From positions 7,034,001-7,098,000 of the forward strand of contig NC_132971.1 in the NCBI RefSeq assembly GCF_047496725.1: DNA of 64,000 nucleotides, written 5' to 3'. The stretch's first letter is position 1. Each line of letters starts with the position of its first letter. Origin of the DNA: Anoplolepis gracilipes. Lineage: Eukaryota; Arthropoda; Insecta; Hymenoptera; Formicidae. The notes beneath the pieces were generated by a model. The model saw nothing but the letters and a program-made list of their open reading frames with translations. It did not search any database and was not told where the DNA came from. Below are positions 13,249 to 25,892 of the stretch, piece by piece. A program made the translations under genes and the position numbers.

Positions 13249-14431
13249 GAAAAAATGTTCGCGCCTGTTTCTTTAGAAACTATTCCGACGTCGATTGACC
13301 GTAAATATAGTTTCAATATCGTCACTTCGACTATTTAGCCCTTTCTAATCTCTAGTCTAGATTCTGGAAAATGAAGGAGTGACAATTGAATTACGGTCAA
13401 AGCCAATGTTCCTCGTCTTACTAATTATTCGTTAATCCGGCTCGAACTATATCCAAGCCGCGAGCCTACAAAGCCAGGATTACCGCCGCCGGTGAAAGGA
13501 TTATAACGGTGTCCTTGATCCTTGAGAGATCTCCGCAGGTATCGCCTTAGTGCAGCATCTTCCTCCTGCTTCTCTCTGCTACTTTGCTGCGCTTGATGCG
13601 TGACAAGTGGTACTCCAATAATTGGTACTACGATAATAACAGGAAGGAACCCTAAAGTTAATAAGCGTTAATTTCGTGAGCTGTGTCGTTAATATCTGTA
13701 GTGTGAAGTGAATTAATTTAATCGCTGCATTTTTAACCATTTTTTTTCTCAAAGATATATATTATATATGAATATGTATATGAAATACATATTAATTATG
13801 CACACAGTATGCGAAAGGTTTTTTGTTGATAACAATAGATAAAACAAAAATTATAAGAAAAGAAATTATTTACTCTTATCCATAAAATCCGAAATGTACT
13901 ATACCGATAGTGTCATTTTTTTCTTTTCCTTTCACAAATTCTTTGCACAGAAAACATTTATAACTTCTGTTATACGTAGAGAAATTTCAAGAATTGAATT
14001 CTCAAAGAATTGAAACTGAGTCATTTTAATATTTCTGCTTTCTATACACCTCATCGTTAATAATCACGTATATTGAATTATAATTATTCATTAAAAGAAT
14101 AAGCAAGTAGTAGTTTAAGATATCCTTTCTCTCTGTAATGTTTTTTTGTGACATGATTTTGATTATGATTTTATGTATTGTAAAATAAATATATTACATA
14201 CATTTTAGTTTATTGTAATATAAAGATTAGATTTGCGAGATATAACTTCCATCATACTTTCATTTACCAATAATTTAGAGTACGAGCAATGCCATTCAAT
14301 TCTGGAAAAAAAATTCGACAAATGCATCTTCGGCGCATGTGGTTTAACTTTTACTCCTTTCTTACAATTAGTAGAAAAATGCTGCATATACGGCGTATAC
14401 GCACCATCACGCACGTCGGCGCAATCTCGCC

Positions 14432-14469
14432 TACGCGCGCGCGCGCGTGCACACACACATGCATGTATA
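14432..14469. other. 38-bp alternating purine-pyrimidine tract (Z-DNA-prone)
   Basis: Unbroken alternation through CG, CA/TG and TA steps from 14432 to 14469, including (CG)n then (CA)n. Confidence 0.65.
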
Positions 14470-14654
14470 AACGCACACGCAGAAATATATACACGTACAA
14501 TCGCATTCCTCGTCAAGAGAAAGACGGTGATTGGTCGACCGTACGCACGTGTGCGTGCACCGCGGGAGGGAAGAGGGAAGAGGGAGAAGGGGGGCAGTTA
14601 TGGAGAGGCCAAAGGCATAGAGAGGGACGCAGGAAAAAGCGCGTGCACGAGCAC

Positions 14655-14707
14655 GCAGCAACGGCAGCGGCGGCAGCAACAGCAACAGCGGCAGCATCCG
14701 CCGATGA

Positions 14708-14764
<57 letters not shown>
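14655..14764. repeat. GCA-type trinucleotide tract followed by (TC)27
   Basis: Interrupted GCA/GCG/ACA triplets (14655-14697) precede an uninterrupted TC run at 14710-14764. Long frames crossing this block on both strands are repeat-driven and not genes. Confidence 0.9.
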
Positions 14765-14769
<5 letters not shown>

Positions 14770-15302
14770 CCTCGTTCGCTCCCGAACCGTTCGTCTCTTC
14801 TCTTTCTCTCGTCCAACTTCCTCTCTTTCTCTCGTTTCTGCCGCCGCGAAGGGTGGAAGCCATCTGCATCCCGATGAATGCCACTAACCACCCTGCGAGC
14901 ACCCTCCCTCCTCTCCTGCAAAACCCCCTTCACCTTCGTTTCAACCCCTCTCTGTCGCGGGCTAGCCGGACGCGGCCACGGGTTCTCAATGTGCTCACGA
15001 CGGAATGCGAAGTTATTCTGCAAGTATAATATAGCGATGATCTTCTCGTTCTATAAGTCACACACTTGTAATTTTTGGGAGAGAGTATAAAGTGCACTTA
15101 TTCGAAAAGTATAAATATCCTGTTTATGCAAACTTTTCTTAAAATATGATTTGTTTAACTTTTATTAAAACTTTTATATTTGCTAATACTTTCCACATTA
15201 AACATAAATATTAATATTTAGCCTAAAAAAGAACCAAAAGCTACAAGTGGCTATAATCAAGTATAAAGCTTTATTATCCGTATCTGCCATGTCGAAGCTT
15301 AA

Positions 15303-15704
15303 GGAGAAACTGGACGGCGATCAACTATGTCAAAAATTAATAAAACTAATATATTTCATGAATTTGACATTGTGCAAAGCACTTTTAAAATGTAAAATTA
15401 ATAACTAATTGCATTAAAAAAGTAAAGATTTAGCTTATAAAATATAAATTAATTTTAAAATTTCATAAACTCATAAATATTATCTTATATCGAATTAACT
15501 TTTTCATAGCGACTATATTATAAAAATTTTATAGTGACTCTATACACAAAAATTCATGAAAATAAAAAATCTTTACTCATTTCACAAATTAATTATTAAT
15601 TTTATATTTTAAAAGACTAAAAGTGCTTTGCGCAAATTTATGAATCTCGAAACGTATTAGATTTATTAACGTTTGACGTAGCTGATCCGTCCAGTGTTCC
15701 CTTC
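15303..15704. mobile_element. TTAA-flanked miniature inverted-repeat element
   Basis: The element lies between TTAA at 15299-15302 and TTAA at 15705-15708. Ends are GGAGAAACTGGACGG and the inverse of GAAGGGAACACTGGACGG. The arms pair for roughly 130 bp: ACTGGACGG..GATCA.CTA.GTCAAA, GCAAAGCACTTTTA and AAAATTAATAA.TAATT. TTAA target duplication is the hallmark of piggyBac-type transposition, but the termini do not show the usual C-rich start. Family assignment is tentative. Confidence 0.6.
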
Positions 15705-18479
15705 TTAATTCAATCTCTTTTATTAAATCTCAACTATTGACAATGAGTCTTGGCAATGAAACAACCGCGCCGTTTCCTCGTGCAATTATCTTCGCGTCTG
15801 GCACTTGTAGAATCGAAACGAAGGGCGCCAAATCGACGGGCAAGTCTCGGCTATTGATAAAGCGCACTTTTCTGAATTTATTGTGCGCGCTCCATCATAC
15901 CGCGTGTAGAGATGCGCGCATCCTTCCACGACGAAATAATCGATCGTTTAACTCTGACGCCGACGGTTTATCATTATCCCCTGTGTGAAACGCGGACCCC
16001 GCGCGGGTTTCGTCATCGCTCACGTCCGCGCCTTTATTTTGCTTCTTGTTTCTCTCGTGGCGCGCGCTTTATTATCGCCGAGGCGATGATTTGCAAAATG
16101 AGCCCTCCGTTTGACTTGCGCCAGAGGCTCGCGAATGCAGACGGCGCGGCGTTTATCAAGTGTACGAATTAAATTGCCGTTTTATTACCCTTGAGGGCCG
16201 AGGTCGAGGGCAAGGGTGAGGGCCTCTCGCCACCCCCTCTCTTCCCCGTTCGGCGCGCCGACCAAGATTCGGTACTCGGCACGAAACTTCGCCCTCATGG
16301 TTTTTAAACGCTCCATAAATGTAGTTTACTTCTCCTTTGACGGTATTTTTCTTGAAACACTCTCTTAAAAATGAATAACTTCATAAATATTGATAATTCT
16401 TTTTTATCAAATATTTTTGTATCTTTTTTTATATATTATCCTCTATATTCTATATTATACAATTCATGAAAAAAAAAGATTAATTTTATAATATTTTATA
16501 AACTTTGTGACATTGAATAACTTTCTTTATTATCAGATACATCGGATGTATTTTTTTATTTACTTACTGTAAGTAACATATAATGTGTCATAATTCGACG
16601 TGCTTTGTACGAAGTTATACAAGAAATATTGTAATTGAAATATTTATAATGTTACAATTGTAATTTCCTTTTTTCAATAATTTGTATAAAATTAGTTTTT
16701 TACTTCAAGAGTGTATGTTCATTATTTATTGAAAATTCTAATGTCCCAAGTTGTTCAAATATAACAGAATTCGTTCGAAACATGTCAGGCGTTACAAATA
16801 AGAATCTACCAAAGTCCTTACTTTGGCAGATTTTTCAAAGACATATATATTTGCTTGAGGGCCAGTTTTTCAAAAGCGTGCCGGGCGAACATCTATCTCG
16901 CGTGCGAAGCTTCCGGATGCGGAACACGATTCCCGCATTATGCCGACTACGCGGTCACGACTGTTACGAATCGCCGGGCGGGCACTATTCTAAAGCCCCT
17001 GTCGGATTCTAAACATACCCTTTACATACCGCGAAGTGATAGGTGGGCGGATTTAAGGGATTGGCGACAAGGGGGGAGAGAGAGAGAGAGAGAGAACCGG
17101 AATTCGGTCTGATCGATTATACTTCACCCGAGACGTTTCTCGACGGTTAGTTTCATGGGACAGGAATTCAGGTGACCGATGGAAAGGTTTGTAAAAAATA
17201 TTTGAAACGCTGGTAAAAATCATGTAAAATGCAAAGTAAACAGGCGACGTCATCGACTCATTCATGGTGTATCCGACTCGTCCCACTTGCCGGCGCGCGT
17301 TTGTTTACACATTCTAAAAAAGAAAAAAAAGATAAACGGCGCCGACGAGGCAGAGAAAGGAAAATGGCGTCGTTCCTTAGGGACCGGGTAGGTAAATTTT
17401 AAAGATCCTTCTTTCTCTTTTTGCCTCGTAACCTCTCTTCCTCTCGTCCGGTGACTCTGAACCACGGCAATCACGATGCGTGCAATTTTTATGAAGTCCT
17501 CGCCGGGCCTTCGAGTTGTTGAATAATTCAGGGTCAAGAGAGGGGAAAATGACGCTTGCGCCTCGTATTTTTGGCCTTTGATCGACGCGGCGTCGCTTTT
17601 AAACAATCTTGCATGAAACATATTAAAGTTGGAATTTATTGAAATATAATAACTGAGAATAATATGGGATAATTTCACTGTTCGTTAAATTAAAAAAAGT
17701 TACTTAATTTATGAATATTAATGAGTAAAAGTGTAATAAAATTTGCGGAAATCGCTTAATTTTTATTAATAAATTTTTATTAATAAGATAAAAAATCTTG
17801 TAAGAAAGATATTGTTTTAGTGACTGAAGGGGAGGTATAATTCTCCTGTTAATTAACAGGGTAAAGATAGGTTCACTATAAGACGTTCATGTACGACTAT
17901 TCATCGACATCCTGACAGAGCGGAAATCGCGTCCGCAACGAGAGGTATACGATCTGTTTTTCTCGCGCTTAATTTCTGGACTACTTCCGCCGCAACCCTC
18001 GGCCCATTAATCAAACGCTCGGGTCCGCTCTGTACAGTGCACTGTTTGCAAACCAGTCCGCAATAAAGCGATTCGACGTCGATTCGCCACCACGTCGAAT
18101 TATCCAGATATCCATTTGCGAGCGATATATACACCGTATTACCCCGCGATGTAATTTATTCGCTGTAACTGATGGCCGCGCGTTAAGATAGACGCTACCG
18201 CGCATGTCAAACGATTACCCGTCGTTCATGATCACCTTGCACGCACGATTTCGTTTGGGTCACAACAAGGAGCGTATCACGAATAAACGGGAACGTCGTC
18301 TCGGTTTTAATTCTCGTTTACGAATGAATCCCCCTCCCCCTTCCGTTCCCTCCGTTATCCGTCCGATCCATCCCTTCTCCTTTATCCTACTTGGCTCGTG
18401 AGCGTATATTGTATATCCTCGGGAGGGTAGACTCTGGTTCCCTGTATTTACCTGTCACCTCGATGACGATCGTGACGAG

Positions 18480-19200
18480 GGTACTACGTATGTTACCCTT
18501 CGTTCTTGATGCTGCTCGAGGTACGTCGAGGATATACGTGTATATCCAGACATTTCGACCGTGGCTCGTGTATCGCATACGGTTTTTGTGAGCTTGCTCG
18601 CACGCACGTGAATTAATCAGAGGTAAAAATGAAACGCGTCGTTATACGAATTTCATACTCTGATATTAATAATCGATATAATTCGAGCATACGCTAATGA
18701 GTTATTGGAGACCGTACTAATCATTGCAAAGTCATATTATTAATTAACAGTGGTAGAATCTTGTGTGCTATATCTACTTTAATTAGCTCGTGCGTGATAC
18801 ATTTGATATAAAAACTTTTAAGAGAGTAGTTGAAATCAAAATATGCACGTACAAACACGGGGTCGGTGATTCTGCTTCCCTCAGGAGGGAGAACATTGAT
18901 AAACAACGATCAATTACCCGTACAAGTTTCGCCACCGTTCCGTAAATTATCTTGTTCTCCCTCACGTTGGAGGCGGGAAATTGTCACATTTTTCATTAGA
19001 ATTAATCGAGTCGACAAACGAGTTCGATCGATGAATAAATTGATCCAGGAAGGCGTGATAAATCGGTTCCCTGCACAGGCGGCCTCGGTTGTGACTACCG
19101 ATTTCGTGGCTGTGATTTGCATATGCAAGAAAAGTGTCGCGGTATTAACGATAGACAAATAATTTTTCTAACAAATCTTGTATTCGAAAGATACGGCGTG
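18480..19200 (+). repeat. Copy 1 of a large inverted non-coding duplication
   Basis: Matches the reverse complement of about 22755-23512 over its whole length. Matching landmarks in order are GTTCTTGATGCTGCTCGAG, ATATACGT, GTGGCTCGTGT, AGCTTGCTCGCACGCACGTG, TTAATTAACAG.., GATATAAAAACTTTTAA, GATCAATTACCCGT, the 63-bp core, GATTTGCATA and GTGTCGCGGTA. Flanks are diverged with indels; the core is nearly identical. Frames of 110 and 82 codons cross it but show no synonymous bias against copy 2. Confidence 0.85.
18983..19045 (+). promoter_or_regulatory. 63-bp conserved core of the duplicated module, copy 1
   Basis: Identical to the reverse complement of 22917-22979 at 60 of 63 positions, including 42 consecutive identical bases (from 18999). 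The block contains GAATTAATCGA (homeodomain-like), the palindrome GTCGAC and TTCGATCGATGA. The surrounding duplicate has diverged far more, which points to constraint on the DNA itself. Interpretation as a cis-regulatory element is inference. Confidence 0.6.
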
Positions 19201-20777
19201 GTTTACTCAATGACATTTACGCAAACATATCTAAATTCTTCTTACCTTGGTTATTAATTTTCAATTTAACATTCATTATACCTTGATATTTAAACATAGA
19301 TGATTCTTTTAGAATTTTAGTTATTTATAGCTTTGTCCAAAGCTTATTTTTTTTTAAATCTCCAACTACAAGTGAAGGAATTATTCATTTATTATCTATT
19401 TGAGATGCAAAGTGAAAATTATTTCCTAATATAAACTAAATTTATCGAATTTCGAAAAGATTATATTTTCATCTTAAGAATATTTCACTTATCATTATAT
19501 CTTTCTTTAAAATAAGTGTCAAAAAGATTCTCTTAGTTTAAGAGAGAAATCCTCTCTCTAAAGTTGAAGTAAGTAGCTTCAGATATTCTTAACATGTAAG
19601 AATATATACTGAATGGGATATTTTCTTATCATCATATTGTTCAATATTTGAAATTAATTTATAAATAAAGTATTCCAAAATATATCACGTAAAAAAATAT
19701 ATGCTTATTTATTAAGAATTTATTATTTATTATCTTAAGAGAGCTTATAAAGTATACAATTTTTTCGGTGTATAGAATTCATAAACGTGAAAAATTAAGG
19801 CGATTGAAAAAAAGGAGCAAAATTTCGATTCGAGTAACATTGACTTTTTGATTCCTTTTCGCGACTACATAGACATGCGTGAAGAAAGTCTGCGTTCATC
19901 GAAGATCCCGGGATCGGTCTCTCGTGTCCCGCGGGAGCACAGGTGTACAAATAAATTGTACGGGCATACTGATTGCGCGTAGCTACGGCATCTCGCTGCA
20001 CCGGCCCCGGCCGGTCGTGTTCTGGCTGCATCATTCTCCCTGATTGCTAAACGATGCGCACAACTGTTGGGCTGGCTGGCTCGCTCGCTCGCTCACTCAC
20101 TCACTCGCGCGAGTCCGCAGCTCTCTCCCGCGCGCGATTAAATACATCCGCGCAAATCAGGATCTCATTGCGCTGTCAACGGCCAATGGGCATCAACCGT
20201 CGACCGGTCTGCGTCCGTTTTGACGACATAATCTCTCTTTTTCTTTCTCTCTCATCTTTCTCGCCTCCTCTCTTCCGCTTCCCGACATCGAGAAACGCTT
20301 TTTTTCCCGTTCTTGCATCGCAAAAAAAAATCTGCGCTGCAACTGGATAGCCTTCAACATCTCGTCGGCCAATTTAAATGTTCATCAAATTCCGTGCCTT
20401 TGAAGATGTGGTTTTTCTTTCCTACGAGAAACTGATTTCTAATCATGTTTAATTGTAACTATTAAAAGTCGAAGGGTTCATTGTAGCTTTTTTACGATAT
20501 AAATTTATTTCTTACCGTAGAAAGGAACTTTATATATCGGCGCGACTGATATGTTTTGCTTACGCGACGACAATTCACAATTCGGGGGAGAAAATACGAC
20601 GGGAATAGCTTTTGTATTTGTTTTGATTCCACGTTGTATTTTTACGGAGGGCCAGAGTATGTCACAATAGTTGGAAAACGTCCGGTATTATTGCGACGAT
20701 TGATCCCATCGATGAGACACGCACGGAATCTGCGTCGAAATTCGGTACGCGACGGAAAATGACAATGGCACCTTCCT

Positions 20778-20802
20778 CCCCCCCCCTCCCTCCCTCCCCC
20801 CC
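20778..20802 (-). other. Compact G-quadruplex-type tract (minus strand)
   Basis: C tracts of 9, 3, 3 and 7 separated by single T bases (20778-20802). On the minus strand this is a G4 motif with all one-base loops, the most stable class. Confidence 0.7.
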
Positions 20803-20966
20803 GTTCTCTCTCTCCGTACCATCTTACGACACTTAATTCATGCTGCGTCCGTCACCTGTCGGCAAAACACGACGTTCGCGCGACACGGTCCTCCTGGTGC
20901 ATTGAAGAAACCTCGAGGAGATTCGTTCCGCGTTTGCGAACGTCATCCAACGCGCGCGGAATTTCA

Positions 20967-20992
20967 ATGTACGTGCGCGCGCACGCGCGTAC
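20967..20992. other. 26-bp alternating purine-pyrimidine, near-palindromic tract
   Basis: ATGTACGTGCGCGCGCACGC and the bases after it alternate without a break. GTAC at both ends makes it nearly self-complementary. Confidence 0.55.
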
Positions 20993-21806
20993 TCGATCTT
21001 GGTTTGTGGATGTTAAATTTGCATTGTATCTTCTTATGCGGGACAAATTTGCACTTTCGATGAACGCGTCAGCGTCTTCTTTTAACGATGATCACGGCGT
21101 CAGATAAGTAAGAGTCTTTATTTTTGCTATCGTTCGTGTACTACTATTTCGTATTCCGTATATTTGAAACTGAGGGAGAAACACTTTGGTGGATGATCTT
21201 TCTCAGCCACAGTCTGAAAACTCCGCCACAGCGATCGAACGATAAATTATTGCTCTGGGAATGCCTTCGATCGCGCGCCTCTTGTTGAAATGTCCAAAGG
21301 ACTCGTCGACATTCCCACGTTATCGTCTCTCTCGCGACGAGACGCGACGCCGACGACGAGAACGGAGAATCACTGCGACGAGGTCAGGCCCCTTTTTTCG
21401 CAAGGTCCCCTTCTCGGTACGACCGGGGGCCTTCTATGCTCCACATATAGCCGAGGTGTGCCCGTGAAGAGGGTACGCTCGAGGGTTCCCGGATCGTCAG
21501 CGGGGGGGACCCGTCCGATATTTATTGCGGGGATGCGTGCCGGGTAGATATTATTATTTGTACCACGCGCACATATAATTCAAGCCGGTCGTTAAAATTA
21601 TTTTATTACTTGTTCTACACGCCGTTGCTCCCAGATTTCGCGCGGTCACCCTCGTACACAGATCGCTATGTTTTTTCGCAATCCGTGGGAGCAACTTCGC
21701 GATCGAGTGAAATGGTTGAAAATCTATATTAAGAACGACAGTTGTCACTTAACTTTTTTTTTAGCACTGCAAAATTTGAAATTAACTCATTTTCTCATTA
21801 TATAAG

Positions 21807-21909
<103 letters not shown>

Positions 21910-22754
21910 CTTATACATTGAGATTATTTAAACTAGTCTTTTCTTATTCATTAATGTGCAATTATTGAAAAGACTAGAAAAATGATTCTGAAAATATCAA
22001 CGATGGTAAATAGCCTCTTACAATTAGGAAGGCTTCTACTTAAAACTCAAATGTTCTGAGAAGCAAGATTTATAAATAGTTTTTCACGACTATCTAATAA
22101 AAATGATTCAAGGAGAGTTAATGTAATGAGAATAAAATCGTAATCTTTTAGATTAACGATCGATGTATGTTACGTTTTTTTTTAGATACTAAGTACATTC
22201 GATAAGATACACATGTAAGAATATATAAATGCCACCTGTCGCAAAGTATGTTGACCATCAACGCTTTGAGAGAATAAAGAGAAAAGCGCACTCGATTCAT
22301 CGGAATCGCCAAAGCTACCTAAAATAGGTCGACGCTTACAGCCTTGTAGGGCTACCCGGCTGGTTTCCCTCTCGTTCTCTCTCAACTCAACGTCACTTTT
22401 CGCAGAACGAGTTCTTGCAGAGCGTTATTGAAACTAACGACACGCTGGTCAACGGCAGGGGCGTATCTGGCCGGACGCCCCGGGTCGCTCATCTTTACGA
22501 GGAGGCGAGCGCGCGCAAAGTGGCGTGACGAGTGGCGGGACCAGAAATCTCGACGGGCGACGAGCCTCTCACGTGGAGTAACTTAAAGTCGTATCAATCT
22601 CATTTATGCCAATTTTCATGTCTCGTGTGGTAGCCCCTGTTTCTTCGGGGGCCCGTCCGAGGGGGCCTTTCTCCCTTCTCTCGTTACGTAGTTGTAGCGT
22701 ACCAAGCGACGAGAGAGGCGCGCATCATTGGTGAACACAGTAAGCGAGTGTTGC

Positions 22755-23512
22755 CTACGATGCGACACGTTTTCGAGACATTTTCATAATAATCGGAGGT
22801 GGGTCTGGGGTGTCGTTGGTACCGCGACACGTTCCTGCGTATGCAAATCGCAGCCGTGGAATCGGTAGCCGCAGCCGAGGCCGCCTATGCAAGAGCCGAT
22901 TTATAATATCCTCCCAGATCGATTTATTCATCGATCGAACTCGTTTGTCGACTCGATTAATTCCGATGAAAAATGTGACGATTTCCCCGATGTATCCCGC
23001 CTCTAGTGAAACAGAGAGAGAGAGAGAGAGAGAAAGAGAACGAGATAATTTACGCGACGGCCACAAAACTTGCACGGGTAATTGATCGTTGTTTTTATCA
23101 ATATTCTCTTTTTTGAGGGAGGGAATTTCCGAATGTTTGTACGCGCGTGTATTGATTTCAACTACTCTTTTAAAAGTTTTTATATCAAATGTACGCACGA
23201 GCTAATTAAAGTAGATATATTGCATATAAAGTAGATATTGCATATACAATTTTATTTGCCAATTAATAATATGATTTCACGAAGATTATGTAGTACGGTT
23301 TCTTTAATAATTTATCAACATCCTCGAATAAAATTGATTATTGATATTGATATTAAATCGAAGCGATTTTATTATTAACTTTGTTAAATGCACGTGCGTG
23401 CGAGCAAGCTTATTAAAAAAATCTATATGACATATGAGCCACATTCAAGATATCTGAATATACGTATTTGACGCATCTTGAGCAGCGTTAAGAACGAAGA
23501 TTGGATAATACT
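22755..23512 (-). repeat. Copy 2 of the large inverted non-coding duplication
   Basis: Reverse-complement partner of 18480-19200, about 3.6 kb away. It contains a GA microsatellite (about 23010-23040) absent from copy 1, inserted between conserved blocks. The intervening DNA (19.2-22.75 kb) shows no transposase and no obvious mirror symmetry. A simple reading is therefore an inverted segmental duplication and not the termini of one large element. Confidence 0.83.
22917..22979 (-). promoter_or_regulatory. 63-bp conserved core of the duplicated module, copy 2
   Basis: Partner of 18983-19045 with three substitutions, all transitions. The next conserved island within the copy is an ATTTGCAT octamer (about 22842-22849, reverse strand), also present in copy 1 at about 19116-19124. 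Confidence 0.6.
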
Positions 23513-24197
23513 TGACTGTTACTTGACATAAATCGAACGCGAATTTTTTGGTAACGCTTCTCAACTTTAACAAATTTCCCGACGTATCTACCTATATACA
23601 TTCGTTGCTGCTTTTCTAATTTTATTTTTTCCAATTTCATTTTTTATCTTGGGAACATTTTAACATCTTTACATTTATATCTTCTATATTACCTCTTATT
23701 TTTTACATAAAACGTTTATACTTCCTATATGTCTTATAATAAAGTATAGATTTTCTCATACCGGACAATAAAATATACTTAACTCTTTACGTAAAACCTT
23801 GTCGTCTTTTACAACGTCCATCGCATTCACTAATTATCATCGACGACAAAATAATAAATTTGCATCATAATGAATTTGCAGCATAATAAACAATGCACCA
23901 TATTTCTTATCCTCGTTGCTTCGTCAAACGATTAAAGACACGGTCATATTTAAAGGACTCGATGTCGCAAATGATATTGGATATTAATATATTTTAACGT
24001 GAAACACAATTAAATACAGCAGACATAATATAAGAAGGTATATATAATTGAAATCAACTAGCTTATCTCTGCAACATAATTGCGACAAACTTTTTTATAT
24101 TTTATTCTAGAAAAAATTATGCGTTCAAATTTTTTTTATCATACAAACAGAATTGCTACTGACGAAAAGATAGCGTAAGTAATTTCATGTCGACATA
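23513..24197. other. AT-rich intergenic DNA
   Basis: Nothing recognisable beyond low-complexity AT-rich sequence. Confidence 0.6.
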
Positions 24198-24978
24198 CAG
24201 GGTTTCAGACCACCTCTTTTATTTTGAAAATGGGTGATGCTAAGAAGTTGCAAGACATATTTATCATGAAAGCCTATCTGAAGTTTCTGATGGTTCTTTT
24301 AGTTTTGAGAAATACTGGAAATGGGGGGGGGGGGGCAACTAAAAGATTTTAAATTGCAACATGGGTATCATTGGATAGAGCTTTTAAAAAGAAACAACTT
24401 TTGTTTGAAAAAAAAATTTGATACCACTTATAGGATTTGCGAGAAATGACTAAAAAACGCTTGCAATGATTGTCACGCTCCAACTTCTAAATTATTTTAA
24501 AATATTAATACTTTGGTACGGATTACGAGCCAAATATAAACATGAGTCAAATTCGTGATACGGATCACGGATTAAACGTAAACACAGATGATTTGTCATG
24601 TGATCAACAAGACGGTTGTTCGGCGCATTTCTTATTAATTGCAAGGCGCATAATTAACCAGCTTTTATTTCTGCAGAAGTCTTGAGAACGATTGACAGTA
24701 TGAGACGAAGGATAGGAAGGTGTCTGGCATTTTAAATATTTGTAATTAATTTTTGATCATTTCTGAGTGTCACAATAATTGCAAATGTTTTTTGTTCATT
24801 TCTTGGTAACAAAAGATATCAAATTTTTATTCAAACAAAAGTTGTTTCTTTTTAAAAGCTTTTTTTAGATACTCTAAAGTATCTAAATAGGCTTCCATGA
24901 TAAATATGTCTTTTCCAACTTCTTAGCATCACCCCTTTTCAAAATAAAAGAAGTGGACGGGTGGTCCGAAACACCCTA
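24198..24978. mobile_element. Non-autonomous TA-flanked element with ~280-bp terminal inverted repeats
   Basis: Left end CAGGGTTTCAGACCACC pairs with the right end, the inverse of TAGGGTGTTTCGGACCACC. TA dinucleotides flank both ends (24196-24197, 24979-24980). The arms continue inward through GGTGATGCTAAGAAGTTG, GACATATTTATCATG and AACAACTTTTGTTTGAA, to about 24475 on the left and 24765 on the right. A unique spacer of about 290 bp separates them. A 13-G run (24323-24335) sits only in the left arm. No transposase is encoded. Confidence 0.78.
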
Positions 24979-25743
24979 TATAATTTATGACACATTTACA
25001 TAACACGGATGACAAATATCGCGATCGTGAGAATACCGGTAGTAAAAATTTTAAGATCGGACAATCGGTTTTTTCTGTCGTAGAAAAAAAGCCGTCGATT
25101 TCTAATGACTCGTTGTAATGGACTAATTGCACCGCTGCGTAAAAACTCACGACTGTAAATTTCTATCTCAATGGCTGGCTGCTCGTCTGTGGTTCGGACG
25201 AGCGAGAGATTATTTGGATTCCGAAGAATGGTAACAATCGAGCTTTGTAATCGGTCCTCGAAACGATAAAGACTTTGTTGGCTACCCTTCCGGTGCCACT
25301 GTTCTCTCCCCGTCACAACCACCACCTCCTGATTTTCGCTCAATCTCAGTCCTCCCCCCGTCTTTTTTTCTTCTCACACACACAATTCTCCCTTTCTCTC
25401 GTTACTCGAGCTTTAAGAGCTGGCCCAATGCTATCACCTGTTGACAATCAGACGCCTACGAATTCGCTCACGTATCGTGATCGTGTTCTCCGCCCTTCTC
25501 TTGGCCTTTTTCTTTCATTATACGGATTTTGACGGCGTTCCAAGTTCGATGAATCGAAAAGAAGTTTATTTCAATAAAATCGAAATGTCAAATCTATGGG
25601 ATGTAGAAATTTGAACACTACTTTACTTTTTTAATAAACAGCAATTATATATAACTTTATTATATTATATAATTGTATAACAATAATGAAAAAAACAATG
25701 AATAAGTACTTATAAATATATTAGTTACAGTTATTCTAGAGTT

Positions 25744-25859
25744 AAACTTGAAATATGTATTTAGAATCTGAAAACAAAAGGAGACTTTCTTTTGCAAAAT
25801 GGAGTTTTCCAAAGAAATTTTTGTTTTATTGTGAAACCCTAAATACATATTTCAAGTTT
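25744..25859. repeat. Inverted repeat with perfect 21-bp arms
   Basis: AAACTTGAAATATGTATTTAG (25744-25764) is perfectly inverted at 25839-25859. Weaker complementarity continues inward (AAAACAAAA). It lies directly upstream of the MITE at 25893 and may be a small relic element of its own. Confidence 0.6.
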
Positions 25860-25892
25860 CATGATCTGCAATATATAATATAGCATCCAGGA

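Larger units (their letters stand above)
10844..18479. other. Intergenic block, no gene supported
   Basis: CpG-rich patches (about 11000-12330, 12700-13160, 14400-15010, 15740-16300, 16860-17600) alternate with AT-rich DNA (12420-12640, 13680-14280, 16330-16780). It contains the TTAA element, two G4/Z-type tracts and the GCA/TC repeat. Donor-like GTAAGT motifs occur at 11038 and 12812 without partners. Confidence 0.6.

Noticed and set aside
14233..15029. Frames of 214 and 246 codons (+) and 129-141 codons (-)
   Set aside because: Driven by the GCA and TC repeats (Ser-Leu or Arg-Glu runs); open on several frames at once, as expected for repeats.
22755..23198. 147-codon minus-strand frame similar to a frame at 18830-19162 (shared NDQLPVQV and INRVDKRVRSMNK)
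   Set aside because: Similarity follows from DNA identity of the inverted duplicate. Differences are not biased to synonymous sites, and the frame includes a GA-repeat Ser-Leu run.
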